From: Bacillus sp. EB01
GTDB taxonomy: Bacteria; Bacillota; Bacilli; Bacillales; Cytobacillaceae
Assembly (NCBI RefSeq): GCF_000613125.1
Contig: NZ_HG964497.1
Location: 764,236-828,235, forward strand
Direction of reading: 5' to 3'
Length of the DNA stretch: 64,000 bases
Position 1 is the first letter of the stretch, and each line of letters starts with the position of its first letter. Shown in pieces: positions 1-8,295 of the stretch. The notes below the pieces were generated by a model, which made no database searches, had not been told where the DNA came from, and was given only the letters and a program-made list of their open reading frames with translations. A program made the position numbers and the translations under genes.

Positions 1-419
1 TGGCAGCAAAACAAAAAGCAAAGGATGCTTTAACTGCAGCTGACGTTGTTGTTTTTGCTTTCCCATTATGGAACATGACAATTCCAGCCAAGCTACAAAC
101 ATTTATCGATTATGTATATGAGGCAGATTATTCCTTCAAATATGACGAAAACGGTAATGCAGTCCAGCTTATGACTGATAAAAAGGCAATCATTCTTAAC
201 GCACGTGGCGGCATCTACTCAGAAGGCCCTGCGGCAGCAATGGAAATGGCAGCTAACTACATTAAGAATGTCGCTGGCGGCGTGTTCGGAATGAAAATCA
301 TTGATGAAGTTGTCATCGAAGGACATGCAGCTGCACCTGACCAAGCTGAGAACATCATTGCTGAAGGATTGGAAAAAGTGAAAGAAGCTGCAAAGAAAAT
401 TTCAGCTGTAGCTGTTTAA
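1..419 (+). CDS. azoR: FMN-dependent NADH-azoreductase, 3' part
   Basis: The reading frame is open from the window edge (frame of base 3) to the TAA at 417-419, so the N-terminus is missing. The visible part carries FAFPLWNMTIPAKLQTFIDY, the flavodoxin-fold FMN-binding and dimer-interface segment typical of AzoR/AcpD proteins. A later NARGG glycine-rich turn and an amphipathic C-terminal helix follow. Family members are cytoplasmic homodimers that reduce azo compounds and quinones with NADH and are often stress-induced. A strong hairpin follows the stop, so this is the last gene of its transcript. The subfamily assignment is good; the physiological substrate cannot be read from the sequence. 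Confidence 0.9.
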   Translation, partial: AAKQKAKDALTAADVVVFAFPLWNMTIPAKLQTFIDYVYEADYSFKYDENGNAVQLMTDKKAIILNARGGIYSEGPAAAMEMAANYIKNVAGGVFGMKIIDEVVIEGHAAAPDQAENIIAEGLEKVKEAAKKISAVAV

Positions 420-446
420 TTGTAAAGGAAACTAAAGTTAACCAAA

Positions 447-483
447 CAAAAGCTAACCGGAACTTGTTTCCGGTTAGCTTTTG
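447..483 (+). terminator. Rho-independent terminator of azoR
   Basis: A 16-bp perfect inverted repeat (447-462 with 468-483) has a five-base loop, and its 3' arm ends in a T-rich run. It begins 28 bases after the azoR stop. Confidence 0.85.
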
Positions 484-553
484 TATCTTAAGGACGAGCA
501 GAACAATGATTAAAGAAAGGATAGTAAATGAAATGATTTCTGGGGGAGGCATT

Positions 554-1756
554 ATGAATAATCAGTATATAAAAATGGCAACGGGTGTATATTTGAATTA
601 TTTACTATTAGGAATGATTAATGTAATTATTGCATCCAATATGAATTTTTTATCCCAACAATTAAATACCGGCAGTGCAGAAATTAGTTTTTTGATTTCT
701 GCTATCGGGATAGGAAAATTAGTTACATTAAGTTTTTCTGGACGGCTTTCTGATAAGGTTGGGAGAAAGCCGCTTGTTGTAACTGCAACATTGTTATATG
801 TTGTATTTCTAGTTGGTATACCTCTTGCACCCAACTATCTTTTTGCTTTCGTTTTTGCAATTATTGCGGGAATCTGTAACTCGATTATGGATTCAGGAGC
901 TTATCCTGCTCTAATCGAAGCTTTCCCTAATAATCCAGGGACCGCAATGGTACTGCTGAAAGCCTTTATCTCAATTGGGGCAACCCTATTGCCTATTCTG
1001 GTAGTATTGATTACTTCAAATCATTTGTTTTACGGATTGGCCTTTTTTGTTCCTGCAGCAGCTTACCTTATCAACGGGTTTTTCCTTACATTAGCTGCTT
1101 TTCCAAAGCATAAAGAGGGAAAGTTTGATTACTTACTAGTGGATTACAGCTCTACACGAAAGAGGTTTTCAGTGAAACCTAGGTTCAGGAGAGAAGGTAT
1201 AGGAGTCGTCTTGATTGCCTTTAGTTCAGTCGCTTTATTTATGATTATCCAAATCTGGCTTCCAACGTACGGCCAGGAGATAGTTGGGTTGGGTAAGGTG
1301 GCAGCAATTGGATTATTAAGCTTTTATAGCATTGGAGGATTAATTTCCGTCCTTCTGCTCGCAATCCTGTTTAAAAAGGGAATTAATCCTATAACCGTAA
1401 TGACCATTTATCCGTCTATAGCTCTTATTACGTTACTAGTTCTGTTAGCTCTTCCATATCCGGAAGTCATTATGATTTGTGCATTCGTTCTAGGATTATC
1501 AACTTCAGGGATTTTTCAATTAGCCGTTACTATTATGGCTGAATTTTTCCCGGATACAAAAGGCACGAGTACCGCATATGTCAGCCTTGCTTCTAGCTTA
1601 GCGTTTATTGTTATTCCATTTATAACAGGAATGATCACAAAGTATTTTAGCGTAACATCAGTATTTATTATTGACCTTGGTATAGCAGTCTTAACTATAT
1701 TACTGGGTATTAATTTATCCTTCAGGTATAGGAGAGTGTTTAACGTTCTTTATTAA
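554..1756 (+). CDS. MFS transporter
   Basis: This encodes a protein of about 400 aa with some twelve hydrophobic segments, the usual size of a major facilitator superfamily permease. After the second membrane segment it has GRLSDKVGRKP, the MFS motif A loop. The frame is open further upstream, but the ATG at 554 is the likely start: it follows GGGGGAGG at 542-549, and the upstream part lies inside the azoR terminator. It is a single gene with no metabolic partner nearby. The substrate is unknown; sugar, drug or carboxylate carriers of this family are all possible. The first half is AT-rich compared with most genes in the window. Confidence 0.85.
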   Translation: MNNQYIKMATGVYLNYLLLGMINVIIASNMNFLSQQLNTGSAEISFLISAIGIGKLVTLSFSGRLSDKVGRKPLVVTATLLYVVFLVGIPLAPNYLFAFVFAIIAGICNSIMDSGAYPALIEAFPNNPGTAMVLLKAFISIGATLLPILVVLITSNHLFYGLAFFVPAAAYLINGFFLTLAAFPKHKEGKFDYLLVDYSSTRKRFSVKPRFRREGIGVVLIAFSSVALFMIIQIWLPTYGQEIVGLGKVAAIGLLSFYSIGGLISVLLLAILFKKGINPITVMTIYPSIALITLLVLLALPYPEVIMICAFVLGLSTSGIFQLAVTIMAEFFPDTKGTSTAYVSLASSLAFIVIPFITGMITKYFSVTSVFIIDLGIAVLTILLGINLSFRYRRVFNVLY

Positions 1757-1826
1757 GTTCAATTGTAATTAGAAAATTTTTTATCGGAAACATACCTCTT
1801 CCTTAATAGGAAAGGAGAATTCATAT

Positions 1827-1967
1827 ATGACGGGCCCGGAGTGGCCATTAATTCTTTGCTATCTTTCTTTTGAGAGTACTTTAGTGAAGTGTATCGAAAA
1901 AAGTGGTGCCGCTCAGCATTTGGCGCTATCCTTAAACCAGGATATTAAGCGCTCATATTTCATTTAA
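1827..1967 (+). CDS. Possible small ORF, 46 aa, unknown
   Basis: An ATG at 1827 is preceded by AAAGGAG at 1811-1817, a near-perfect ribosome binding site at good spacing. It opens a 46-codon frame ending in TAA at 1965-1967. The product is not hydrophobic and has no recognised motif. It could be a real small protein or a remnant of a longer decayed gene. The ribosome binding site is the main support. Confidence 0.3.
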   Translation: MTGPEWPLILCYLSFESTLVKCIEKSGAAQHLALSLNQDIKRSYFI

Positions 1968-2457
1968 GAGATTAATTTATTTATGTCAATTGCAAAGATA
2001 AAAGAATCTAAAAACAAGATAAATAAATATAATAAAAATTATTTTAATAAAAAGGCAAGGTTCATCTGTATATTAGAGGGGATTAGAGAAGGGATAGACT
2101 GGTCCTTACCGGGGAGGTCTGGATGATAGTCTAAATTCCATTAGTAACCTGCCCAACGATGGGCGGTTGAACAGCCAGAGGTAAAAAAACCATAGTATCA
2201 TGCCACTCGTGAAAGGTATAGGAAGGGCGAAGATTTTTATTATATAAGAAGTACTATTATTCAACAAACGGAAAAAGATTGTAAAAACTATCTGTGATCT
2301 CAATCAAGACATGTAGAAGAATTAGGGAAAATGATTTAAAAGAAGCCGACTAAACCTTAAGGGAGCTACCATCGCTTTTTAAAAATTAATTTGCATTGCT
2401 TTCGTTGATATAAAGGTGATTAAAATGATAAACATTGGCGACGGCTTTTACAAAAAA
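1968..2457. other. AT-rich intergenic stretch, no gene seen
   Basis: About 490 bases without a convincing reading frame or structured RNA. The sequence is very AT-rich from 1975 to 2045, and a short minus-strand open frame near 2106-2303 has no family character. It may be decayed coding sequence. Confidence 0.4.
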
Positions 2458-2490
2458 CCGCTACAAACAACCAACTAGTTGTTGTAGCGG
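2458..2490 (-). terminator. Terminator of the ssu-like operon
   Basis: An inverted repeat (CCGCTACAA arm at 2458-2466 and its complement ending at 2490) lies 21 bases downstream of the ssuA-like stop. On the minus strand a T-run follows the second arm. Confidence 0.7.
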
Positions 2491-2511
2491 TCGTTCAAAA
2501 GCAAAATTAAA

Positions 2512-3516
2512 CTAGTTTGAGGTTACGGATTCTGGATACCAGTCGGGATTTTCCTCTGTCACTTTTTTAATATCTACTTTTTCCGGGAATAGTTTCAAAC
2601 CATAAAAAGTATCTGCTAAATCTTGTTGTGCCTTAACAGCTGCCTCATCAATAGGAAGAACTCCAAAGTCTCGTCTGCCATTCGCAACTTCAAGTGGTTT
2701 TGCATCAATCTTTAGCTCTTTGGATAAGATGTTCGCTACTTCTTTGGTGTTTTCATTTGCCCATTGATCTGACTTCTGCAATTCGTCTAATATGATTTTA
2801 ATAGTGTCAGTATGGTTATTTACGAAATTTTCCGAGGCAAAATAGAATGTCCGATTTTGTGTTAAATTTTCACCGTTTACAATTGTTCTTGTTGGTGTAC
2901 TCGATTCTAGTACAGCCAGGAATGGATCCCAGGTTCCAATAACATCAATTTCACCGGATTGAAAGGCAACTCGTCCTTCAGCTGAATCCTTATAATAAAT
3001 AAGGTTTACATCTTCAACTGTAAGCCCTTCTTTTTCTAAGGCTTTGACCAACAGGTAATGCATATTCCCGCCCTTGGTCACCCCTATTTTCTTTCCTTTG
3101 AAATCCTGTACATTCTTAATTGGCGAGTCTTCTTTAACGACTAAAGCTACTCCTTTTGGATAAGGTGTATCAGACGCTACATATACACTCGTTTTACCGC
3201 TTGCTTGTGAAAAGACCCCATTTGCATCGGATGCATGCCCAAAATCAATCGCACCAGTATTTAATCCTTCTAATAATGCAGTTCCAATTGGAAACTCTGA
3301 CCATTCAACTGTAATATTCTCTTCGGCAAGTCTTTTATCTAATGTACCTCTTGCTTTTAAAATATTTAACGTATTTCCTTTTTGATAGCCAATTTTGACT
3401 GTTGACCCTTTTTCACCATTTGACCCAGAACTGCTTTCCTCTGATCCGCATGCTGCCAAAATCCCCACGATTAAAATAAGAAGGCAGCTTAAAATCCATT
3501 TTGACTTTGCTCTCAT
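2512..3516 (-). CDS. ssuA: Sulfonate-type ABC transporter substrate-binding lipoprotein
   Basis: A 334-aa secreted lipoprotein: a hydrophobic signal peptide with lipobox LAAC (Cys23), then a Ser/Gly-rich linker. The mature domain opens with IGYQKGNTLNILKARG and has the GAIDFGHASDAN segment typical of the SsuA/TauA family. It would capture an organosulfonate or related anion and deliver it to the SsuBC permease encoded just upstream. It is the last gene of the SAM-riboswitch operon and sits 14 bases after ssuB. The family is secure. The ligand is inferred only from family and regulation; taurine, alkanesulfonates or sulfate esters are alternatives. Confidence 0.9.
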   Translation of the reverse strand: MRAKSKWILSCLLILIVGILAACGSEESSSGSNGEKGSTVKIGYQKGNTLNILKARGTLDKRLAEENITVEWSEFPIGTALLEGLNTGAIDFGHASDANGVFSQASGKTSVYVASDTPYPKGVALVVKEDSPIKNVQDFKGKKIGVTKGGNMHYLLVKALEKEGLTVEDVNLIYYKDSAEGRVAFQSGEIDVIGTWDPFLAVLESSTPTRTIVNGENLTQNRTFYFASENFVNNHTDTIKIILDELQKSDQWANENTKEVANILSKELKIDAKPLEVANGRRDFGVLPIDEAAVKAQQDLADTFYGLKLFPEKVDIKKVTEENPDWYPESVTSN

Positions 3517-3530
3517 ATTCTCTCCTCCTA

Positions 3531-4247
3531 CTATTCCTGCATTAATTTATTTAGGATGATATTTTGATAATGGATAAACTCTTGATCTACATTTCTTGGC
3601 CTTGCCAACGGGATTGCTGTATCCAGCTCAATTCCGCCATCTTTAATCACGATTACCCGATCCGCTAATCGTACTGCCTCGCTAACATCGTGGGTAACAA
3701 GAATAGCTGTAAAGTTTTCCTCCGACCACAATTGCTCTATTAAATTTTGCATTTCTAACCGAGTAAGGGCATCCAAGGCGCCAAGCGGCTCATCTAAAAG
3801 CAATAGCTTGGGTTTTCCAGCCAATGCTCTTGCTAGCGATACGCGCTGTTTTTGTCCTCCTGATAAAACAGAAGGCCATTCGTTTTGTTTTTCCAATAGC
3901 CCAACATGGGATAGAGATGTTTCCGCGCTTTTGTTATTTTTATCCGCCGTAACACCAATTTGGACATTCTCTAAAACACTTTTCCAGGGAAGCAGACGGG
4001 AATCCTGAAACATGATTCTTGTATCTTGATGCAGCCCCTTCACCTGGGTTCCGTCAAATAGAATTTCACCATTGGATATCGTTTCCAACCCTGCGATTAA
4101 ACGTAGCAAGGTGCTTTTCCCACAGCCGCTTTTCCCTACAATGGCCAAAAACTCCCCTGGGTTTATTTTCAGATCAATGCCCTTTAATACCGTTAAATCT
4201 CCAAATCTTTTATCAACATTGTTTATTTGAACATTTATTCCTGACAC
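3531..4247 (-). CDS. ssuB: Sulfonate-type ABC transporter ATPase
   Basis: A complete ABC ATPase of about 238 aa. It has Walker [10 protein letters not shown], the Q-loop [10 protein letters not shown], signature LSGGQKQR, Walker B LLLLDEP and the switch histidine in [17 protein letters not shown] is typical of SsuB/TauB ATPases. The frame is open to an ATG at 4298 inside ssuC. The better start is GTG at 4247, which follows GGAGGG at normal spacing just after the ssuC stop. It powers the SsuC permease at the inner face of the membrane. It is the middle transporter gene of the operon. Confidence 0.92.
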   Translation of the reverse strand: MSGINVQINNVDKRFGDLTVLKGIDLKINPGEFLAIVGKSGCGKSTLLRLIAGLETISNGEILFDGTQVKGLHQDTRIMFQDSRLLPWKSVLENVQIGVTADKNNKSAETSLSHVGLLEKQNEWPSVLSGGQKQRVSLARALAGKPKLLLLDEPLGALDALTRLEMQNLIEQLWSEENFTAILVTHDVSEAVRLADRVIVIKDGGIELDTAIPLARPRNVDQEFIHYQNIILNKLMQE

Positions 4248-4264
4248 CTGATTCCCTCCATGCT

Positions 4265-5050
4265 TTATGCTCTCTTCTTGTAGAAATTCGGATGCCACTT
4301 AAGCCACTTTTTTTCTAAACCCAACGCCAGCACATCTGATAATTTCCCTAATAGTGCATATAGGATGATGCTTAAGATGACAATATCCATTTGCATAAAT
4401 TCGCGTGCTGAAGTTGCCATATAACCAATCCCTGTATCGGATGCAATAGTTTCGGCAACAATTAATGACATCCACATGATCCCTAAAGCATAGCGGACAC
4501 CGACTAAGATGGACGGGAGTGCCCCTGGCAGCAGGATATTCCAGAATAAAGGGAACCCTTTTAATCCGTAAACCTTTCCCATTTCAATTAATCCTTTATC
4601 AACATTACGAATGCCATGATATGTATTTAAATAAATAGGAAAAGCTACCCCTAAAGCGACTAGGAAAATCTTTGCGTCTTCACCAATGCCAAACCACAAA
4701 ATAACAAGTGGGATTAAAGCTAAATGTGGAATGGTTCGAATCATTTGTATGGATGTATCAAGCAACTTGGAGGCAAGTGGAATCAATCCATTTATCAGTC
4801 CTAAAATAAATCCAATAAATCCTCCAATAAAAAAGCCGATGAATGCTCTTTTTGTGCTTATCCATATATATTCATAAAGGCTCCCATCTTCTGCTAGCCG
4901 AATGGTCCCTTTTATAACCTCGAAAGGCGTAGGCAGAATTTCTTTTGGCAAAATCCCTAAGGAACCCAATAATTGCCATAGTATTAAAAAAAGAGTCGGG
5001 ATCACCCAAGGTATAGCAGTATCTAATGTATGTTTGATTCTTGGACTCAC
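4265..5050 (-). CDS. ssuC: Sulfonate-type ABC transporter permease
   Basis: A 261-aa integral membrane protein with about six hydrophobic segments. The EAA loop (motif around [20 protein letters not shown]) docks the ATPase, as in BPD_transp_1 permeases of the SsuC/TauC group. It lies directly downstream of the AhpD-like gene and ends just before the ssuB ribosome binding site, so translation is probably coupled. It is the first transporter gene of the riboswitch operon. Confidence 0.92.
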   Translation of the reverse strand: MSPRIKHTLDTAIPWVIPTLFLILWQLLGSLGILPKEILPTPFEVIKGTIRLAEDGSLYEYIWISTKRAFIGFFIGGFIGFILGLINGLIPLASKLLDTSIQMIRTIPHLALIPLVILWFGIGEDAKIFLVALGVAFPIYLNTYHGIRNVDKGLIEMGKVYGLKGFPLFWNILLPGALPSILVGVRYALGIMWMSLIVAETIASDTGIGYMATSAREFMQMDIVILSIILYALLGKLSDVLALGLEKKWLKWHPNFYKKRA

Positions 5051-5056
5051 ACCGTT

Positions 5057-5686
5057 TTATCTCCTTTCCGTATCATAAACATCCAAAACGTCAGCCAGAT
5101 GCCTTATTGTACTTCCTGCCCTCAAAGCTCCCGCAATCAAACTAGCCTCGCCCAACTCCGTTTCACTAATAGAATGGTTAGCTGCGATAACTTTAAGTTT
5201 TCGTATATACTCGTTTGATCTTAAAGCATGCGCGGATGCATAAGAAATCAAGATAACAAGTTTAGTAGATAACGTACCTGAAGACTCTGTGAACGGTACG
5301 ATAAGCAAGTCATGCAAATGTTTAGATTGATCAGGAAAAAGCCCGAGTAATTGTTCCTCTTGGTTCACGGTTCCCAGTTCTTCAAACACCCCAGCCGGAA
5401 GTGAAGGGAGGAGTGCGGTTCCAGTTTCAAGCGAAGTGGCTATCGTAACTCCTTCTATTAATTCTTCTTGAGTAACTCCTAATTTTTTCGCTTTTTTTGA
5501 ATGGAATTGCGTGCAATAAGAACATTTGGTTATGGTTGTTACCGAAACAGCAATAATCTCTTTCTCTCTCGCAGGTATAACTCCTTTTTGCCAAACATCA
5601 TCCGCAAAACTCCGATACTTTCGGAAAAACGCTGGATGGATTTTTGGAAGCTTTGCTAATTGGGGTCCGATTTCATTTGTACTCAC
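5057..5686 (-). CDS. Carboxymuconolactone decarboxylase / AhpD-like protein
   Basis: About 209 aa with the AhpD/CMD fold signature: CSYC followed by a histidine four residues on (Cys55, Cys58, His62). This is the redox CxxC of alkylhydroperoxidase-D-like proteins. The frame extends up to 5743, but GTG at 5686 follows AAGGGAG at good spacing and avoids overlap with the DsbA-like gene. It lies between a DsbA-like thiol oxidoreductase and an SsuCBA transporter under a SAM riboswitch, which suggests a redox step on an imported sulfur compound. Its reaction is unknown. No SsuD- or TauD-type desulfonating enzyme is visible in the operon. Confidence 0.85.
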   Translation of the reverse strand: MSTNEIGPQLAKLPKIHPAFFRKYRSFADDVWQKGVIPAREKEIIAVSVTTITKCSYCTQFHSKKAKKLGVTQEELIEGVTIATSLETGTALLPSLPAGVFEELGTVNQEEQLLGLFPDQSKHLHDLLIVPFTESSGTLSTKLVILISYASAHALRSNEYIRKLKVIAANHSISETELGEASLIAGALRAGSTIRHLADVLDVYDTERR

Positions 5687-5720
5687 TTTTATTCTCCCTT
5701 CCGGCGTAACTTGTGATAGT

Positions 5721-6248
5721 TTACTTAGCCAGTTCTTCTTCAATTGAGGCTTTTAATTCACTGGCAGATAGTTCCGTTGGGAACTGATACTCCTTTTCAT
5801 TAATGAAAACAGTCGGTACCATTTTTACATTTCTGGCTATAGCTTCTGCGGTCACTTTCAGGCTGATTTCGGTATTTTCTGGTTCTTCTTTCAGCTGATA
5901 TTTTTCCGCTAGTAGTTTTTTGATTTCTTGATTATTCAGTTGATCCCAATCGCCTTGTGTTGCAAATAATTCCTTTAAGATGTTTTTCACACGGAGTGGG
6001 TTGCTGTAATCAAGGAATAAGTTGATTAAGGTTCCATTTAATAACATCTCTCTAGGCTTGTCATAATGCTTAACAATGAATTCAACCTGGCCATTTTCCA
6101 AGTAGTTCTGTAAAACATCCTCGGCAATACCAAAAAAAGTAGCACAATAGGGGCAGGTTAAATTCAAAAAAACCTCAACTTTTACAGGTGCATCCTTCTT
6201 TCCAAAGCTCAATTGTGAATTTGCAATCTGATTCGTCACTTTCTTCAT
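5721..6248 (-). CDS. DsbA-family thioredoxin-fold protein
   Basis: A 175-aa thioredoxin-like protein with active site CPYC (Cys32, Cys35) and the cis-proline segment MVPTVFIN near residue 145. A helical insertion lies between them, as in DsbA/FrnE-type folds. It has no signal peptide, so it is predicted cytoplasmic, unlike classical DsbA or BdbD. It is the first gene after the SAM riboswitch and is cotranscribed with the AhpD-like and SsuCBA genes. It may supply or remove electrons for the AhpD-like partner; that is inference from adjacency. Confidence 0.88.
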   Translation of the reverse strand: MKKVTNQIANSQLSFGKKDAPVKVEVFLNLTCPYCATFFGIAEDVLQNYLENGQVEFIVKHYDKPREMLLNGTLINLFLDYSNPLRVKNILKELFATQGDWDQLNNQEIKKLLAEKYQLKEEPENTEISLKVTAEAIARNVKMVPTVFINEKEYQFPTELSASELKASIEEELAK

Positions 6249-6371
6249 TCTCCTTTTTAATAATTTGGATTACCATGCTTGTAAATTTCAATTATTCTTA
6301 TAAAAATAGTTGGGATTGAACGTGGAGGATTCCCATTCACAGCAGTTAGATGCCTTACTGCCTCTGTAAAA

Positions 6372-6528
6372 CCAAAAAGGCCCTCTTCAGATAAGAAGAA
6401 GACCTTCACTCACAAGGTTCCTTCTTATCTTGCAAGTTTTCACCAAACTTGCAGGAATTAGCACCTTTCCGTCTAAACGGTGGTTGCTGAGGTGTCATAG
6501 AGCCATTCTCTCAACCTCTCTTGATAAG
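6372..6528 (-). ncRNA. SAM-I (S-box) riboswitch with terminator
   Basis: Read on the minus strand from 6528 the RNA begins CTTATCAAGAGAGG. It then has the conserved core around ATGACACCTCAGCAACC and the AAGGTGCTAATTCC element, and it closes with a P1 complement CTTGCAAGATAAG ending at 6424. A 12-bp terminator stem (6377-6388 with 6395-6406) and a U-run follow. When SAM binds, the terminator should form and shut off the DsbA-AhpD-SsuCBA operon that starts at 6248. The class is unmistakable. Control of a sulfonate-type uptake operon, not a methionine biosynthesis gene, is the notable part. Confidence 0.96.
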
Positions 6529-6826
6529 AAAAATATTGCTTATTCACTTTTCGCGCTAATGAAAACAAGATTAACAAATTGTTTATAATATTTTGTTTAA
6601 TCTTATAATAAGTACGATTATGAAACTTTGTGCACATAATGTCAATGTTTTTTATTAGTGACATGCAGTTGTCTCCTAATTTCAGTTTCTAAACAATGGT
6701 GTGAACCTTGCAATGATTGGTTTTTTCCAGGGATATATTTTGCATAAGAATTTAAAAGGGAACTGAAGAATAGCTTGTTATACAAAAGACAAACGTGCCG
6801 CCCTCCCATGAGATGAGCTTCGGGTT

Positions 6827-6855
6827 GGCTTTTTCCAATATTATCGGAAAAAGCC
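6827..6855. terminator. 10-bp hairpin of unclear role
   Basis: A perfect inverted repeat, GGCTTTTTCC with GGAAAAAGCC, in the 430-base gap between the S-box and doxX. It is followed only by a short T-run. No gene could be assigned to it; it may be the end of a small transcript. Confidence 0.35.
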
Positions 6856-6893
6856 TTTCAGTTAGAAAGATTGTAAAGTTATTGTAAAAAACC

Positions 6894-6921
6894 TTGAATT
6901 AAAAATATATCAATCTATAAT
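6894..6921 (+). promoter_or_regulatory. SigA-type promoter of doxX
   Basis: TTGAAT at 6894-6899 and TATAAT at 6916-6921 are spaced by 16 bases and lie about 45 bases upstream of the doxX start. Confidence 0.55.
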
Positions 6922-6965
6922 ATGTTAAATAGAGATAAAAACATTAAGTAATGGAGGTACATCTT

Positions 6966-7358
6966 ATGTCTGACAGAAATGAAATTGGAACTTTTATACT
7001 TCGTGTTGTACTAGGTATTGTCTTTTTAGCACACGGCGTTTCTAAGTTTCAAGGTGGAATAGAGAATACGGTAGGCTGGTTTGATAGTATTGGGATACCT
7101 GGTTTTCTTGCTTATGCAGTAGCTGTGATTGAAGTGGTAGGTGGTATTGCGCTGATTCTTGGTTTAGGGACCCGGGTTGCTTCGCTACTATTGGGTCTAA
7201 TCATGATTGGTGCAATCTTTACGGTGAAATTGCCAGATGGTTTTCTAAATGGCTATGCTTACGATCTTGTATTATTAGCCCTATCAGTGTATTTCGTCTT
7301 AAATGGCAGCAAGTTATTTTCTCTTGGTCAGCTGATGGCAAAGGGTAAGGAAGCTTAG
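6966..7358 (+). CDS. DoxX family membrane protein
   Basis: A 130-aa protein with four hydrophobic helices. It has the DoxX pattern FILRVVLGIVFLAHGVSKF near the N-terminus and a later IEVVGGIALILGLGTR. DoxX-type proteins in Bacilli are small inner-membrane proteins tied to oxidative or thiol stress, often without a defined reaction. The ATG at 6951 lies within the ribosome binding site TGGAGG, so the ATG at 6966 is preferred. It is a single gene with its own promoter and terminator. Confidence 0.88.
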   Translation: MSDRNEIGTFILRVVLGIVFLAHGVSKFQGGIENTVGWFDSIGIPGFLAYAVAVIEVVGGIALILGLGTRVASLLLGLIMIGAIFTVKLPDGFLNGYAYDLVLLALSVYFVLNGSKLFSLGQLMAKGKEA

Positions 7359-7425
7359 TATCCAAGAATAGGACAGTTTAGCCCCAAACAAAGCGAGCTG
7401 TTTTGTTGTAAAATAAAAAAATTTG

Positions 7426-7460
7426 GAGCTAATCAAGTAAAGTTGATTAGCTCTTTTTTA
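7426..7460 (+). terminator. Terminator of doxX
   Basis: Stem GAGCTAATCA (7426-7435) with TGATTAGCTC (7444-7453), followed by a run of T. Confidence 0.85.
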
Positions 7461-7489
7461 AAAAAGTAATAGAGGTTGATATATTTTGT

Positions 7490-7873
7490 TTAGTTTAAAA
7501 ACTGATAAATTTTAATAGATGCCCATACCGTGAATCCAACCCAAATTAATATGATTATGAGGCCGGCAATCCAATTCTTAGGTTTGCCGTTTTTCATCAT
7601 TTGTTCTGCCTTCACTTCACAATCAGATAAAACTGCTTTCGGTATCATCTTCATCGCGAGCCAAATCGCTATTGGAAGCAGAATCACTTCATCCAGGTAA
7701 CCAAGAATCGGAATGAAATCGGGTATTAAGTCTATTGGGCTGAATGCATATGCGACGATAACTGCAGTAAACACTTTTGCGTACCAAGGTACTCGCTCAT
7801 CTTTATATGCAAAATAAAGAATAAAGATCTTCCTTTTTAACTGTTTCGCCCAAGCTTTAATTTTATTGAACAT
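7490..7873 (-). CDS. YkvA family protein (DUF1232)
   Basis: 127 aa with the DUF1232 core YAFSPIDLIPDFIPILGYLDE, followed by LLPIAIWLAMKMIP and a C-terminal membrane helix. The function of the family is unknown; it is a small membrane-associated protein. The frame extends to 7933, but the ATG at 7873 has a GAGGAGA ribosome binding site and matches the usual family length. It is convergent with doxX. Confidence 0.85.
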   Translation of the reverse strand: MFNKIKAWAKQLKRKIFILYFAYKDERVPWYAKVFTAVIVAYAFSPIDLIPDFIPILGYLDEVILLPIAIWLAMKMIPKAVLSDCEVKAEQMMKNGKPKNWIAGLIIILIWVGFTVWASIKIYQFLN

Positions 7874-8106
7874 AGTCTCTCCTCTAGAAACACGCTCCAG
7901 CTGGCACAATACCACTCTTAAGCGTAAAATCATTTCACTTTTGTAATTTAACTATATAGTACTATAAACTAAGTGGTTTTTTTGTGTTTTGCACGTCGGG
8001 CGGGGTTCTGTCAGGCAAGTTAGTTGAACAAGAAAAATGAAAGTGGTAAGCTAGAATAGGTTTAAGTGAGGTTTCTGATTATTATAAAAATATGGTTTTT
8101 ATGGAG

Positions 8107-8160
8107 GAGTCTGTCACCAAGGGGGAAGTATGCCCTTTGGTGACAGGCTCCTTTTTGTTT
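8107..8160 (+). terminator. Strong hairpin with T-run upstream of mrpA
   Basis: Imperfect 18-bp inverted repeat (8107-8124 with 8133-8150) followed by CTTTTTGTTTTTT. It lies about 140 bases before mrpA, in a gap of about 420 bases between ykvA and mrpA that holds no gene. Because no upstream plus-strand gene needs a terminator here, it may act as an attenuator in an mrp leader or end a small RNA. The role is uncertain; the structure is clear. Confidence 0.6.
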
Positions 8161-8295
8161 TTTACGCCAAAGTCCCCGCTACCGGCAGTTTCCAAGTTAA
8201 AAATTTGAGGGCGGGTATTAGCAGAAACCAAAAAGCCCACAAATTTCAGCTGATTGTACATACTAAAAACAATGATTTGATAGGAGGGTATTACT

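Noticed and set aside
3531-4298. ATG 4298 as the ssuB start
   Set aside because: It lies within ssuC, while GTG 4247 has a strong ribosome binding site placed just after the ssuC stop.
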